Part shown: positions 33,815-42,607 of the stretch, one piece after another
Position numbering within the stretch: the stretch's first letter is position 1
Layout: each line of letters opens with the position of its first letter
Assembly (NCBI RefSeq): GCF_008632455.1
Contig: NZ_CP043929.1
Location: forward strand, 1,240,001 to 1,304,000
From: Methylomonas rhizoryzae
Lineage (GTDB): Bacteria > Pseudomonadota > Gammaproteobacteria > Methylococcales > Methylomonadaceae
Length of the DNA: 64,000 nucleotides
Reading direction: 5' to 3'
Notes under the pieces: model-generated
The model's input: only the letters and a program-made list of their open reading frames with translations
Told to the model about the DNA's origin: nothing
Databases searched by the model: none
Position numbers and translations under genes: made by a program

Positions 33815-34980
33815 GAGCGCGCTCCCAATGTGTTAGCCAACGCTTGCAAGCGGGTGTCCTGCACACCCGATTCGGCGATAAAGCGTAAAACCGGCGCGGC
33901 TCTGGCCGGAGCCGCGGCGGCCTTAGCCGCTTGCAGAAAAATTAAGGCGTCGCGCGGCTCGCGCTGCACCGCCCAATTCGCTTCGGCCAAGCGCAAGGCT
34001 TCGGCGGGATTGCCGGCCAGTTCCAGGTAAAAGCGCGCTTCCTCGGCTTGGTGGCTGGTTTCGCCACGCAGCCGGCCGGCGGCGAAGCGGGCTTGCAGGG
34101 CTTGCACATGCTCGCTGGCCTCCGCGCGCTGCAAACGGCGTTCGGCCAGCGCCAGTCGCAGTAACAAACCGTCGGCGCGGGTTTCTCCTTTTAGCAAGTC
34201 GATTACTTCCGGGTAACGTTGCTGCTGTAACAAAAAGTCGGCATAGGTCGACAGCAAATAAGCGCTGGCTTGCGGGAAGGCCAAGGCTTGGCGGTAAGCG
34301 ACCTCAGCCGCCGCCGGGTCGCCTAGCCGCTCGTCGATCTCCGCCAACATGGTCCAGGCCCATTGTCTATCGGCTACCGGGGCCTCAGCTTCGCCGGCCA
34401 GGGTTTGTTGCAACAAACCTTGGGCTTCCTTCAGTCGGCCGGTCATGCTTAGCGGCGCGGCCAGGCAAGCGTTGGCGGTCAGGGTCGGGGTGCCGCGTCG
34501 TGCGGCCAAGCAGCTCTGCCAAGCCCCGGTGAAATTGCCTTGCACTTGCTGGATGGCGGCTTTGCTTAGCCAGGCCAATCCGGAACGCGGTTGCAAGGCC
34601 AGGGCTTGGTCCAAGGCTTGCAAAGCCGGGGCGAATGCGTGCCGGTTTTGTAATAGCGTGGCGTGCAGAATCAAGGCTTGCGGATGCGGAGTGGCCGCGT
34701 TCAGCCAGGGTTGCAAGTTGGCTTCGGCATAGCCGAAATAGCGCGGGTCGGAAGTGGCACGGCCACGTTCGATCAATAAAGTCGTCAAGCGTTGCACGGC
34801 TTGCCAGTCGTTCGGTCGGTTGCGAATTTGGCTTTGCAAGTCGCGCATGCGTCGGTCGGTTTCGTCGCGGGCCGGCAAGGTTTCCAATAGTTCGGCGTCT
34901 GACTGGGGCAGATAAGGACTTGCGTCGACGAAGCCCGGGCTAACGAGTAAATAGCAGCTGATGAAGAGTACGCATTTCAT
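33811..34980 (-). CDS. Exported TPR-repeat protein
   Basis: 389 residues with an N-terminal signal peptide (CYLLVSPGFVDAS). The body is helical repeats of tetratricopeptide type, for example HAFAPALQALDQALALQPRSGLAWL and DPAAAEVAYRQALAFPQASAYLLS. Likely a periplasmic scaffold for protein contacts. It is the middle gene of the DUF4331-TPR-HupE set; the order suggests the three act together at the envelope, but the function is unknown. Confidence 0.85.
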   Translation of the reverse strand: MKCVLFISCYLLVSPGFVDASPYLPQSDAELLETLPARDETDRRMRDLQSQIRNRPNDWQAVQRLTTLLIERGRATSDPRYFGYAEANLQPWLNAATPHPQALILHATLLQNRHAFAPALQALDQALALQPRSGLAWLSKAAIQQVQGNFTGAWQSCLAARRGTPTLTANACLAAPLSMTGRLKEAQGLLQQTLAGEAEAPVADRQWAWTMLAEIDERLGDPAAAEVAYRQALAFPQASAYLLSTYADFLLQQQRYPEVIDLLKGETRADGLLLRLALAERRLQRAEASEHVQALQARFAAGRLRGETSHQAEEARFYLELAGNPAEALRLAEANWAVQREPRDALIFLQAAKAAAAPARAAPVLRFIAESGVQDTRLQALANTLGARS

Positions 34981-35131
34981 GGTGTTGTCCCGCCGGTATT
35001 TTCAAACATCGAAAACGACAAACCTGCAGTTTGGTTTTTGCCGTTAGTATCGAATTCGCTATCGCCTGATTGCTTATCAGGATTTACCGGCATCCCTGCC
35101 GGTCCGAAAGCCTGTCGTTCGGTTTTTTTCG

Positions 35132-36772
35132 TTATTGCGCCGGACAGTTGACGGCTGTCAGATTGCTTGGGTCTTGGCAACCGGCTTCGCCCGGATCGAC
35201 GTGGCGGCTTTGCCGGCCGCTATGGGCGAAGGCCACGTAGGGGAAGGTTTCCTGGTAGCTTTGATCGTTGGCGTTGACGCCGTCGGCAATGCGGTTGTTA
35301 GGAAAGATGTTGAAATCCGGGTGTAGTACCCCGACCACGGCTTGCGCGGCGATGTCGGTCACATCGTCGGACACCCGCCGGCCGTTCGGAAAGCCGGCCG
35401 TATCGCCGGCCAGGAAACCCATGCGTTTACGATTGGCCGGCGCCGTGGCGGGGATGCCGGTATTCAAGCGCAGCAAGTCGGCGACCGGGCCTTTTTGCGC
35501 CGGCGTGCAGCCGGGGCAAATCGGCGCGGCGTAAAACACCAGCGGACCTAAGTCGAAACTGGGGTTGTTGGCGTCCACCCGCGGCGGTGTCGGGATGCTG
35601 ACCGCGCCGCCGTATGCGGCGTTGACGACTCTAGCCAGGAGCGGATCGGCCACGTAGCCGGCGAATGCGGCGTCGTTTTTAGGTTCGCTCATGCTGAATT
35701 TGTTCTTGTCGCCGGTGCCTATCAGCAACTCGTTAACCAAAGGGTTGCCCATGCGTTGAATTTGCGCGAAGGTTTTGGAGGTTTTGGGGTTGATTGCCGG
35801 GTTGCCGCGGTAAATTTTGATGCGCGGCCGCGAGGTGGTGGCATAGGTGCCGATCACGGCCAAGGCTTCGTCGGCCGCATGGGGTTTGCCGTCTTGGGTC
35901 AACAGCGTGATGGGAACTTGAATGGCGATGGTGTTGACGTTGAAGCCGGCCACGTCGTCGGAAGCGAAATTGGCGGTTTCGTTGGCGTATTGTGCATCGG
36001 AGAATACCCCGGCGATTCCGGCCCCGGAGGCGCCGGAACGGAAATTGAAACTGTCGAAGGTGGCGCCCAGATCAATGTAAAACGGATCGTCCACCGTGCC
36101 GGCGAATACGCTGATGCCGTTGCCCAACTCATAAATGCCTTGTTTGGCCAGATTGGTGTAATCGGGCATGGTGCGCGGGCCGACGTTGGACGGTACCGCG
36201 TACAGGTTCATGTTTTTGGTCAAGTCCACGATTTTGCGGTGTTTGCCTTTGCGCTTGATCATTTTCACCGAATAGCTTTGCCGCAAGCCCAAGCCTTCCG
36301 AGCCGGGTCCGTCCAGCGCCGTGATCGCCGGCGGAATCAGCGGAGTGCCGGCGACGATGGGACTGGGCGAATTGTCCGGCGCCGCCACGCCGTTGCCGAC
36401 GCCGACGAAGCCGGTGAATACGCTGGGCAGACGCTGTTCGGTGTTAAAGCGGAATTGAAAAATGATGTCTTCTTCGGCGTCGAAATTGTTGTCTACTTTC
36501 ATTTCGTACACGATGTCCGGGTCGAACGGAAAGTAGTTGGGGCCGTTGCTGGGTTCCAGTAGCGGGTCCACGTTTAAGATCATGGTCACTTTGCCGGGAT
36601 CGTCGTAGGAAACGAAAGCGTACCAATCGGTGATGTCGGCTTTGGTGTCCAGCGCGGTCAACGGCGCTTCGCGGTGGTTGGCGGCGTCGGCGTGCGGTAC
36701 GTTCAGCAACGCGGCAACCGCGCCGGCTAACAGAGCCAGCGGCCAGAGTTTGGTTTTAGTTGTTTTGGTCAT
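35132..36772 (-). CDS. DUF4331 exported protein
   Basis: 546 residues. A signal peptide ends at PHADA, followed by the DUF4331 hallmark NHREAPLTALDTKADITDWY. The rest is beta-rich, with strands like TIAIQVPITLL and a C-terminal Cys pair CPGCTP. Exported; function unknown. It is the first gene of an apparent operon with the TPR and HupE/UreJ genes (about 150 bases separate it from the TPR gene). A possible ECF-type promoter lies upstream. Confidence 0.88.
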   Translation of the reverse strand: MTKTTKTKLWPLALLAGAVAALLNVPHADAANHREAPLTALDTKADITDWYAFVSYDDPGKVTMILNVDPLLEPSNGPNYFPFDPDIVYEMKVDNNFDAEEDIIFQFRFNTEQRLPSVFTGFVGVGNGVAAPDNSPSPIVAGTPLIPPAITALDGPGSEGLGLRQSYSVKMIKRKGKHRKIVDLTKNMNLYAVPSNVGPRTMPDYTNLAKQGIYELGNGISVFAGTVDDPFYIDLGATFDSFNFRSGASGAGIAGVFSDAQYANETANFASDDVAGFNVNTIAIQVPITLLTQDGKPHAADEALAVIGTYATTSRPRIKIYRGNPAINPKTSKTFAQIQRMGNPLVNELLIGTGDKNKFSMSEPKNDAAFAGYVADPLLARVVNAAYGGAVSIPTPPRVDANNPSFDLGPLVFYAAPICPGCTPAQKGPVADLLRLNTGIPATAPANRKRMGFLAGDTAGFPNGRRVSDDVTDIAAQAVVGVLHPDFNIFPNNRIADGVNANDQSYQETFPYVAFAHSGRQSRHVDPGEAGCQDPSNLTAVNCPAQ

Positions 36773-36822
36773 GGGATCAGTCCTCGTAGTTGGGTAAGGC
36801 AGCGAAGATCGCTACATTTCTC

Positions 36823-36850
36823 AATACGTGGGCAATAGCCGGCCGGATGC
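36823..36850 (-). promoter_or_regulatory. Possible ECF-sigma promoter of the DUF4331 gene
   Basis: On the minus strand GCATCC (36850-36845) and CGTATT (36828-36823) are separated by 16 bases, about 50 bases before the DUF4331 start. The spacing and the CGT in the -10 element are typical of extracytoplasmic-function sigma promoters. No such sigma factor gene is in the window. Confidence 0.3.
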
Positions 36851-37070
36851 AAAAATTCTGAAATTTTTTTAGCGGGGCGGTTTAGCGGCAATCAAAAGGG
36901 CGGATGCGGTTGGTGCGTCGCAGTAAGGTGCAGCCCGGTTTGTTTCCATGCGGTGCGTGGTAATCAAGGGGAAAGATTGCCGACGATGGTGGCTGTCGAA
37001 TGTGAAGCTAGGCTAAATGTGTCGTTAATTTTTACAACTGGTTCGGTCGGCCGCTAGCAAAATTTTGATT

Positions 37071-37107
37071 GTTTTTATTTTTGTTTTTGTTTTTGTTTTT
37101 GTTTTTT
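37071..37107 (+). repeat. Hexanucleotide tandem repeat (GTTTTT)n
   Basis: About six units: GTTTTT, ATTTTT, then GTTTTT four times, the last with one extra T. It lies about 90 bases upstream of the VPLPA-CTERM gene start, in or near the promoter. Simple tandem repeats like this can change length by slippage and so vary promoter spacing. Confidence 0.75.
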
Positions 37108-37194
37108 GGCTCTTTTATTGCTTTATAGCGTTTGGATTGTTGTTTTTCCACAGATTACTTCGTTTACGTTTAATTGGATTCAAGGAGATTATTG

Positions 37195-37998
37195 ATGATT
37201 CATACCAAATCGTTGGTTGCAAGCGTTTTGTTTTCTGCTGCCGCCTTCAATGCTAATGCTACTTTGACCACTTACAGTTCCGGCGGGATTGATTTGGTTT
37301 ACAGCAGCGTCAGCGACATTACCTGGACGGCAGACGGCAATTTGTTAGGCTCCATGATGGAAAGCCAAGGTTTCGATACTGTCGTCAACGCTATCCTAGC
37401 CGCCAGCCCGGTTATTCACGATACACCCAATCAATATGACGGTAGTTATTACGACCATTGGCACTATGATGGCAATTACACGCTAAGCGCTGAGGACTTT
37501 AATTACGGATTTTTGGGGCAAACAAACTGGTTTGGTGCCATGGGTTTTGTCAATTATTTGAACAGCATTAATTATGCTGGTAGCAATCAGTGGTCGTTGC
37601 CAAGTGCGGGGGATAATCCGACTTGGGGATTCGATATTACCGACAGCCAATGGGGCCAGCTTTATTACACCGAATTGGGGCTAACTCGTTTAGCAACTGA
37701 AAATGATGTGAATGGTGGTATTTTTGGCAACGGGCAATTGGATGGCTCAAGCGAGACAAATATCGAGCCATTTAGCGACATTCAAATTAATTTTTATTGG
37801 ATGGCTACTGAAGATGTAGCACGCGCATATCAATTCGACCCAGCACATGGCTTCCAATGGATTGATGATAAACCGTTTTCAGGATATGCTTGGGCGGTCA
37901 CTCCTGGTCAAATTTCCAGCGTGCCGGTTCCGGCTGCTGTTTGGTTGTTTTCAACTTCCCTGTTCGGCTTAATGGCTGCGTCACGCCGTAAACGATAA
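37195..37998 (+). CDS. DUF1566-like protein with VPLPA-CTERM sorting signal
   Basis: 267 residues from ATG 37195, with AAGGAG seven bases upstream. Signal peptide (FSAAAFNANA). The body, with SDITWTADGNLLG, NWFGAMGFVNYLNS and NQWSLPSAGDNP, follows the DUF1566 pattern often found in surface or fimbrial-type proteins. The C-terminus VPVPAAVWLFSTSLFGLM with a final SRRKR is a VPLPA-type exosortase signal. Not linked to a dockerin gene. A hairpin (38013-38046) follows it. Confidence 0.82.
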   Translation: MIHTKSLVASVLFSAAAFNANATLTTYSSGGIDLVYSSVSDITWTADGNLLGSMMESQGFDTVVNAILAASPVIHDTPNQYDGSYYDHWHYDGNYTLSAEDFNYGFLGQTNWFGAMGFVNYLNSINYAGSNQWSLPSAGDNPTWGFDITDSQWGQLYYTELGLTRLATENDVNGGIFGNGQLDGSSETNIEPFSDIQINFYWMATEDVARAYQFDPAHGFQWIDDKPFSGYAWAVTPGQISSVPVPAAVWLFSTSLFGLMAASRRKR

Positions 37999-38012
37999 CA
38001 GATGGATAGATG

Positions 38013-38046
38013 GTCAATGGCGGATTTCCGATACTTCGCCATTGAC
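38013..38046 (+). terminator. Hairpin after the VPLPA gene
   Basis: GTCAATGGCG (38013-38022) and CGCCATTGAC (38037-38046) form a perfect 10-bp stem with a 14-base loop, starting 14 bases after the stop codon. There is no T-run, so it is a weak or Rho-assisted terminator at best, or an mRNA 3' stabiliser. Confidence 0.45.
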
Positions 38047-38564
38047 TATGCGCGTGGCGAAACCGACCTGGCTCGCTCTAAAGTTTTTTATCTTCCCAGT
38101 CTCCAAATCCAGTCGATATTAACGGCAAAGCGTGCTGGCGTGGCCGAAACTACAGGGCCAATTTGCCCGCCATGCGTTAACAAACGCGTCTGTCCGGACA
38201 TGGAGTGGTATCGAGCCCCATCGCGCCCAGGCGTAAAGCCGAAACATTCGCAAACGGCAGGGCTTGGCGGCAACAAGCCAGCCCTTCTCATCCGCAAAAA
38301 AGTCGTCTATCAGGTAAACGTTCATGCCGCACGCCTATGCGCTTTGCAATGGCGACGGGTAAGCGGTGTATTTGCGTTGGCAGGAGATCGTCCGGTTCGT
38401 TACGGCGCTCAGCGTCCGGCGACACAATAGGCCTGCTTTTTTAACCGCTCGTATTTCAGAAAACAAGCTATGTTTGTTAGTTATCAAATAAGTTTCGCCT
38501 TGGTTATTTGGACGGATTTTGCCGGCACAGGACGCAATAGCCATTCAGCCGGAATTTAGAGCTT
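38047..38564. other. About 520 bases without a supported gene
   Basis: Several overlapping frames are open on both strands (longest 142 codons, plus strand from 38002) but none has a good ribosome site, recognisable domain or typical codon use. It may contain decayed coding sequence; nothing further could be identified. Confidence 0.4.
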
Positions 38565-38582
38565 TTGCGCGCGAGTAATGCC

Positions 38583-38942
38583 ATGTGTTTTCTGAAATTC
38601 GTATTTTTATTATTCACCGCTTCTATCTGTTTATCCGGCTGCGCAATTAACTATTACGATGCGGATACCGGGGCACAACACTTATTCGGAATCGGCCACA
38701 TGGTGATGAAAATCGAACAAGGCGAATCGCAACCGATTGCGGTCTATAGCGGCTTAAGCAGCATTGGCGTAGCAGCCGGTTCGACGCTGGACGGTTATTC
38801 GTTCAACGGCGGCTGGGCGTATCATCAAAGCATCCACGTTTTGCAGCATGATGCGAGTTTTAATCTGCTCTGGCCTAATGCCGATTGGCTGAATATCAAA
38901 GTGGGCAGTTGGCCGGATCCGTTGTCGGCCGAGCATAAGTAG
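38583..38942 (+). CDS. Small putative lipoprotein
   Basis: 119 residues from ATG 38583 (an upstream in-frame TTG at 38565 is possible). The N-terminus is a lipoprotein signal with lipobox LSGC (FTASICLSGCAINY). The remaining ~95 residues match no family. The second lipoprotein gene follows nine bases later, so they probably form a unit. Confidence 0.65.
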   Translation: MCFLKFVFLLFTASICLSGCAINYYDADTGAQHLFGIGHMVMKIEQGESQPIAVYSGLSSIGVAAGSTLDGYSFNGGWAYHQSIHVLQHDASFNLLWPNADWLNIKVGSWPDPLSAEHK

Positions 38943-38950
38943 GGGGAGAT

Positions 38951-39769
38951 ATGATTTATAAAAATAAGGCAATTAATTTCATTCTATCGGCATTGCTTGT
39001 TGTTGGCGTATCAGGTTGCGGCATAGGCCAGAAGAAACTTCTATTTGTCTCTAAGACCAATGTCGGGGTAGATATTGATGCCGACAGGCTGACGGCACAA
39101 ATCAATATCGATCGCGAGGAAGCGGCTATCGGGCCCACTTTTGAGGGCGGAAAACACGTGCCGTTGGTTGCCGGCTTTACCAACGAAAACCGTTTTCTGG
39201 CGGGGTTCGGCGTTTCTACCTTGTTCGCGGGTGGAGACGCGGCTGAAGCGTTTTCAAGTCACTGGCAAAAAGAGAATGTTGCCTGCGACCAAAACACCAA
39301 TGAAGGCTCAAGTGCGATTTCATTGCAACAAAAACCGAAATTCAAAAAGGGCATGTTTCGCAGGTTTTTCGACTGGATGCGCGGAGACGATGAGGAATAT
39401 ACCTATCTACCGGGTCCGGGAGACGTCAAGCCGTTTATATTTTCGACCGATTCCAGCTTGGGCTTGAAAGTATCCTGGTCTGCCAGCAGTGCCGCTTCCG
39501 GAATTCCGGATAAGGTATTGATAGGCTTTAATCGAGAAGAATTGGCTTTGGCTCCGGTGATGGGGGAGAAGAAAAAAGGGGAGCCTTATAAGGTTTCCAG
39601 TCCTTCCTTTATTGCATCGTTAATATCCGATACCAACCTGTCGTCGATCAGACGCTCCAAACTGGCCTGGATACAGACTTTTGCCGTCGGTACGGCGGCG
39701 ACAAAAATTGCGTGCGATTCGGTGATAAGAAACGATTTGCATAAGACATTTGCCATCGATGCGGAATAG
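38951..39769 (+). CDS. Putative lipoprotein
   Basis: 272 residues with a lipoprotein signal (LLVVGVSGCGIGQ). The mature part is soluble and of unknown fold; a basic stretch KKGMFRRFFDWMRGDDEE lies near 132-149. It starts nine bases after the preceding lipoprotein gene, preceded by GGGGAG, and is convergent with queA. The pair looks like a small envelope operon. Confidence 0.7.
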   Translation: MIYKNKAINFILSALLVVGVSGCGIGQKKLLFVSKTNVGVDIDADRLTAQINIDREEAAIGPTFEGGKHVPLVAGFTNENRFLAGFGVSTLFAGGDAAEAFSSHWQKENVACDQNTNEGSSAISLQQKPKFKKGMFRRFFDWMRGDDEEYTYLPGPGDVKPFIFSTDSSLGLKVSWSASSAASGIPDKVLIGFNREELALAPVMGEKKKGEPYKVSSPSFIASLISDTNLSSIRRSKLAWIQTFAVGTAATKIACDSVIRNDLHKTFAIDAE

Positions 39770-39792
39770 TCATTTCATCGGGTGAAAACCGC

Positions 39793-40812
39793 TTACAAGA
39801 TGACCATCGCGTCGCCGTAGCTGAAGAAGCGATAGCGGTGTTGCACGGCATGTCGGTAGGCCTGCATGACGTTGTCGTAGCCGGCAAAAGCGGAAACCAG
39901 CATCAGCAATGTGGACTCCGGTAAATGGAAGTTGGTAAGCATGCCGTTAACGGTGTTAAAGCGATAGCCGGGGGTTATAAACAGTTGGGTATCGCCGCTA
40001 CCCGGCTGCAATTCGCCGGTGGTCGAGGCTGATTCCAAGGCCCGGACCGCGGTGGTGCCGATGGCTATGACTCGGCCCGCGCGGGCCTGGGTTTGTTTTA
40101 TCGCGGCTACGCAGGCTTCTGAAACCTGAAAATATTCTTTGTGCATGACGTGTTGCTGCAGATCGTCCACGCGTACCGGCTGAAATGTGCCGCTGCCGAC
40201 GTGTAGCGTCACGAAACAATGGCGAATTCCGAGTTGCTGTATACGCTGCATAGTGGCCTGATCGAAATGTAAGCCGGCGGTTGGTGCCGCCACTGCTCCG
40301 GCGCGGTTGGCGAAGACGGTTTGATAGCGTTCCGCATCGTTTTGGTCGTCGGCCCGGTCGATATAGGGGGGTAGAGGCATGTGGCCGATTTGCTCCAATA
40401 GTTCCAATAGCGGGCAGGGCGCTTGAAATTGCAGGCGAAACAAGTCGTCGACCCGCTCCAGGACTCGGCATTCGATGTCGTCGGTCAGGCGGATCATGGC
40501 ATCGGGTTTAGGCGACTTGCTGGCGCGCAGATGGGCAATGACTTGGTTTTCGGATTCGATGCGTTCGATCAAAATCTCGACCTTGCCGCCGCTGGTTTTG
40601 TGGCCGAATAGGCGAGCCGGAATGACTTTGGTATCGTTGAAAACTAACAGATCGTTAGGCTGTAACAGCGATAAGAAGTCGGAGAATTGGCAGTCTTTTA
40701 TCCTTCCGTTATGCCGCTCCAGGTGCAATAGTCTACTGGCGCTCCTTTCGGCCAAGGGCTTTTGGGCGATGAGTTCGGGCGGTAGTGAGTAGTTGAAATC
40801 GCTTTTTTTCAT
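39793..40812 (-). CDS. queA: tRNA preQ1(34) S-adenosylmethionine ribosyltransferase-isomerase
   Basis: Transfers and isomerises ribose from SAM to preQ1 in tRNA, giving epoxyqueuosine. It has 339 residues, with conserved motifs YSLPPELIAQKP at the N-terminus, NDTKVIPARL, APTAGLHF and LPESTLLMLVSAF. Complete. tgt, often adjacent, is not in the window. Confidence 0.96.
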   Translation of the reverse strand: MKKSDFNYSLPPELIAQKPLAERSASRLLHLERHNGRIKDCQFSDFLSLLQPNDLLVFNDTKVIPARLFGHKTSGGKVEILIERIESENQVIAHLRASKSPKPDAMIRLTDDIECRVLERVDDLFRLQFQAPCPLLELLEQIGHMPLPPYIDRADDQNDAERYQTVFANRAGAVAAPTAGLHFDQATMQRIQQLGIRHCFVTLHVGSGTFQPVRVDDLQQHVMHKEYFQVSEACVAAIKQTQARAGRVIAIGTTAVRALESASTTGELQPGSGDTQLFITPGYRFNTVNGMLTNFHLPESTLLMLVSAFAGYDNVMQAYRHAVQHRYRFFSYGDAMVIL

Positions 40813-40961
40813 GACTGAGCACTTGCTATCGGCGAGCGCGAAACGCAGTCGATCAACGGCAGACTGGTTAAGTGGCGTTATATGGCATTCGAAACAAACG
40901 ATTTAACGGCAGTTAGGACTTACTCGAATTCGCGGTGTTGTGTCGGGCATATTCAAAACGA

Positions 40962-41303
40962 TCAGGCTTTTTTGACGAATTCCGATTTCAACTGCATGGC
41001 GCCTATACCGTCTATTTTGCAGTCTATATCGTGGTCTCCTTCGACCAGGCGAATGTTTTTGACTTTGGTGCCGACTTTGACGACCAACGAACTGCCTTTG
41101 ACTTTGAGGTCTTTGATGACCGTGACGCTATCCCCGTCTTGTAACGGGTTGCCGTAGGCATCTTTGATGGTGCGTTGTTCTTCGCTCGCTGCGTTGTGCG
41201 TTTCGGTCGGCCATTCGTGCCCGCATTCCGGGCAAACCAACATGCCATGGTCTTCGTAACTGTATTCGGATTGGCATTTTGGGCAGTTAGGCAAGGCCGA
41301 CAT
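40962..41303 (-). CDS. yjdM: Zinc-ribbon protein YjdM (PhnA family)
   Basis: 113 residues with an N-terminal zinc ribbon (CPKCQSEYSYE and CPECGHEW) and the C-terminal SH3-like PhnA domain (GDSVTVIKDLKVKGSS, VEGDHDIDCKIDGIG). Despite the PhnA name the family is not a phosphonatase. Its role is unknown. It stands alone between queA and tpm on the minus strand. Confidence 0.93.
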   Translation of the reverse strand: MSALPNCPKCQSEYSYEDHGMLVCPECGHEWPTETHNAASEEQRTIKDAYGNPLQDGDSVTVIKDLKVKGSSLVVKVGTKVKNIRLVEGDHDIDCKIDGIGAMQLKSEFVKKA

Positions 41304-41362
41304 AAGATTTCACCTTTAGGTTTGGTAAGCAAACCTGACATTATCTTAAGTTATCGAACAAA

Positions 41363-42019
41363 TTACAAAACGGATATGCGATAAATTTGTTCGTGCATAT
41401 AGCTTAAGCCGCGTTCGCGAAAACGGGCGTCGGCTGCAAGAAGATCGCTGGAATATACAAATTCGATATTGCACCATTCGGCGTATAAACCATGGATTTC
41501 TTCGGCCGGCACCGAAAACGGCGGCCCTTGCATTTCATGTTGCGGATAATCGAAGCTAACCAACAAGATGCGAGTGCCGGTTTGCAGCAGTTGCGTCAAT
41601 TTTTCGACGTAGGCGGGACGCATTTTGGTCGGTAATGCCACTAACGAAGCCCTATCGTAGACTGCATCGATGTTTGCCAGCTGCTTGGGATCGAGCTGGA
41701 AAAAATCCCCGCAAAAAATTACGAGATCGCCGTAGCGGTATTCACTGAGCGCATCGGTGGTTTTAACTGCAGGGCAAAGGCCGTTTTCGGAAAAAAACGC
41801 TTTAACGGCCAACTCGCTGATTTCTACCCCTATTACCCGGTATCCTTGCGCAGTTAGCCACAACATATCATTGCTTTTACCGCAAAAGGGTACGAATACC
41901 GTAGCGCCTGCCGGACAATTCAATCCGGGCCAGCAGGCGGTCAGGTGCGGATTGATGTCCGGGTTATGAAAGCCGATCTGATTTTGCTGCCAACGCTCCA
42001 GCCAGAAGTGTTTTTCCAT
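41363..42019 (-). CDS. tpm: Thiopurine S-methyltransferase
   Basis: 218-residue SAM-dependent methyltransferase. It starts KHFWLERWQQNQIGFH, typical of bacterial TPMT, followed by VFVPFCGKSNDMLWL (SAM site) and VYDRASLVALP. In bacteria this enzyme methylates thiopurines and can volatilise selenium or tellurium. The small unknown gene lies immediately upstream. Confidence 0.94.
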   Translation of the reverse strand: MEKHFWLERWQQNQIGFHNPDINPHLTACWPGLNCPAGATVFVPFCGKSNDMLWLTAQGYRVIGVEISELAVKAFFSENGLCPAVKTTDALSEYRYGDLVIFCGDFFQLDPKQLANIDAVYDRASLVALPTKMRPAYVEKLTQLLQTGTRILLVSFDYPQHEMQGPPFSVPAEEIHGLYAEWCNIEFVYSSDLLAADARFRERGLSYMHEQIYRISVL

Positions 42020-42033
42020 GAGGTTGGAGATAG

Positions 42034-42243
42034 TTACGAACGCAGTTTACGGATGCATTGCCGGGCAAATTGCAAAATCGGTAGATCCATGCCTTGGAAG
42101 CTGGCGTATAGCTGTTCGATGTCTATCGGGTCCAGATGCACGTATATACCGTGTCCGGTTGCGGCGATAAATTCCCGGCTTAATGTTTCAATGAACGTGA
42201 AACGATCGATGTAGTTGTCGCTAACTTTATTGTTGGTATTCAT
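42034..42243 (-). CDS. Small hypothetical protein
   Basis: 69 residues from ATG 42243 (NTNNKVSDNYIDRF), preceded by AGGGTGA. The frame continues upstream to 42300 without better support. No family recognised; the sequence is acidic to neutral and likely a single helical domain. It ends 14 bases before tpm starts, so the two may be co-transcribed, with the dyad cluster at 42369-42407 as a possible control region. Confidence 0.6.
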   Translation of the reverse strand: MNTNNKVSDNYIDRFTFIETLSREFIAATGHGIYVHLDPIDIEQLYASFQGMDLPILQFARQCIRKLRS

Positions 42244-42368
42244 GGCGTTCACCCTGGTATCTGATTGTCTTCGTGAACTAATCTGCATTTCTAGCGCCAA
42301 TTAGTGCAATTTAATTGAAATCAATCACATAAAAATCTGTTGCGATAAAAGTGGTTTTCTGGCAGGGA

Positions 42369-42407
42369 CAAAGTGTCAAATTTGTCATACACTTTGACAA
42401 AATTGTC
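42369..42407. promoter_or_regulatory. Cluster of dyads upstream of the small gene
   Basis: The perfect 12-base palindrome GACAAAATTGTC (42396-42407), a related GTCAAATTTGTC (42375-42386) 21 bases away (two helical turns), and a longer inverted pair CAAAGTGT/ACACTTTG. They look like regulator half-sites in the 364-base region between the small gene and rnr, where no other gene is seen. Confidence 0.4.
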
Positions 42408-42607
42408 GGAAAAGCCTGGCAAGTGTTTTACGGTCGAAAGTAAAAAATCGCATGTGTCGATGCTTCAGTTGCCGGGGCGTCAAGCGTTGCGCAGCAGCCC
42501 GCGACTTTGTCAGTGTGGCCGGGGTTTCGTAGGCCGCGGGTTGTAAAGGTAATATCAGATTCCGTAGTGCATGAATCGCTATAGCGGTCGTTCAGGGACG
42601 AGTATGA

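Larger units (their letters stand above)
36773..37194. other. Intergenic region with promoters and a hexanucleotide repeat
   Basis: The 422-base divergent gap between the DUF4331 gene and the VPLPA protein gene holds the ECF-like promoter at its left end and the GTTTTT repeat at 37071-37107. I see no further gene or RNA. Confidence 0.6.

Noticed and set aside
35756..36562. 268-codon plus-strand frame inside the DUF4331 gene
   Set aside because: The opposite strand encodes the recognisable DUF4331 protein with signal peptide.
38002..38430. 142-codon frame after the VPLPA gene
   Set aside because: Overlaps the hairpin, lacks a ribosome site and any recognisable domain, and overlaps other open frames on both strands.
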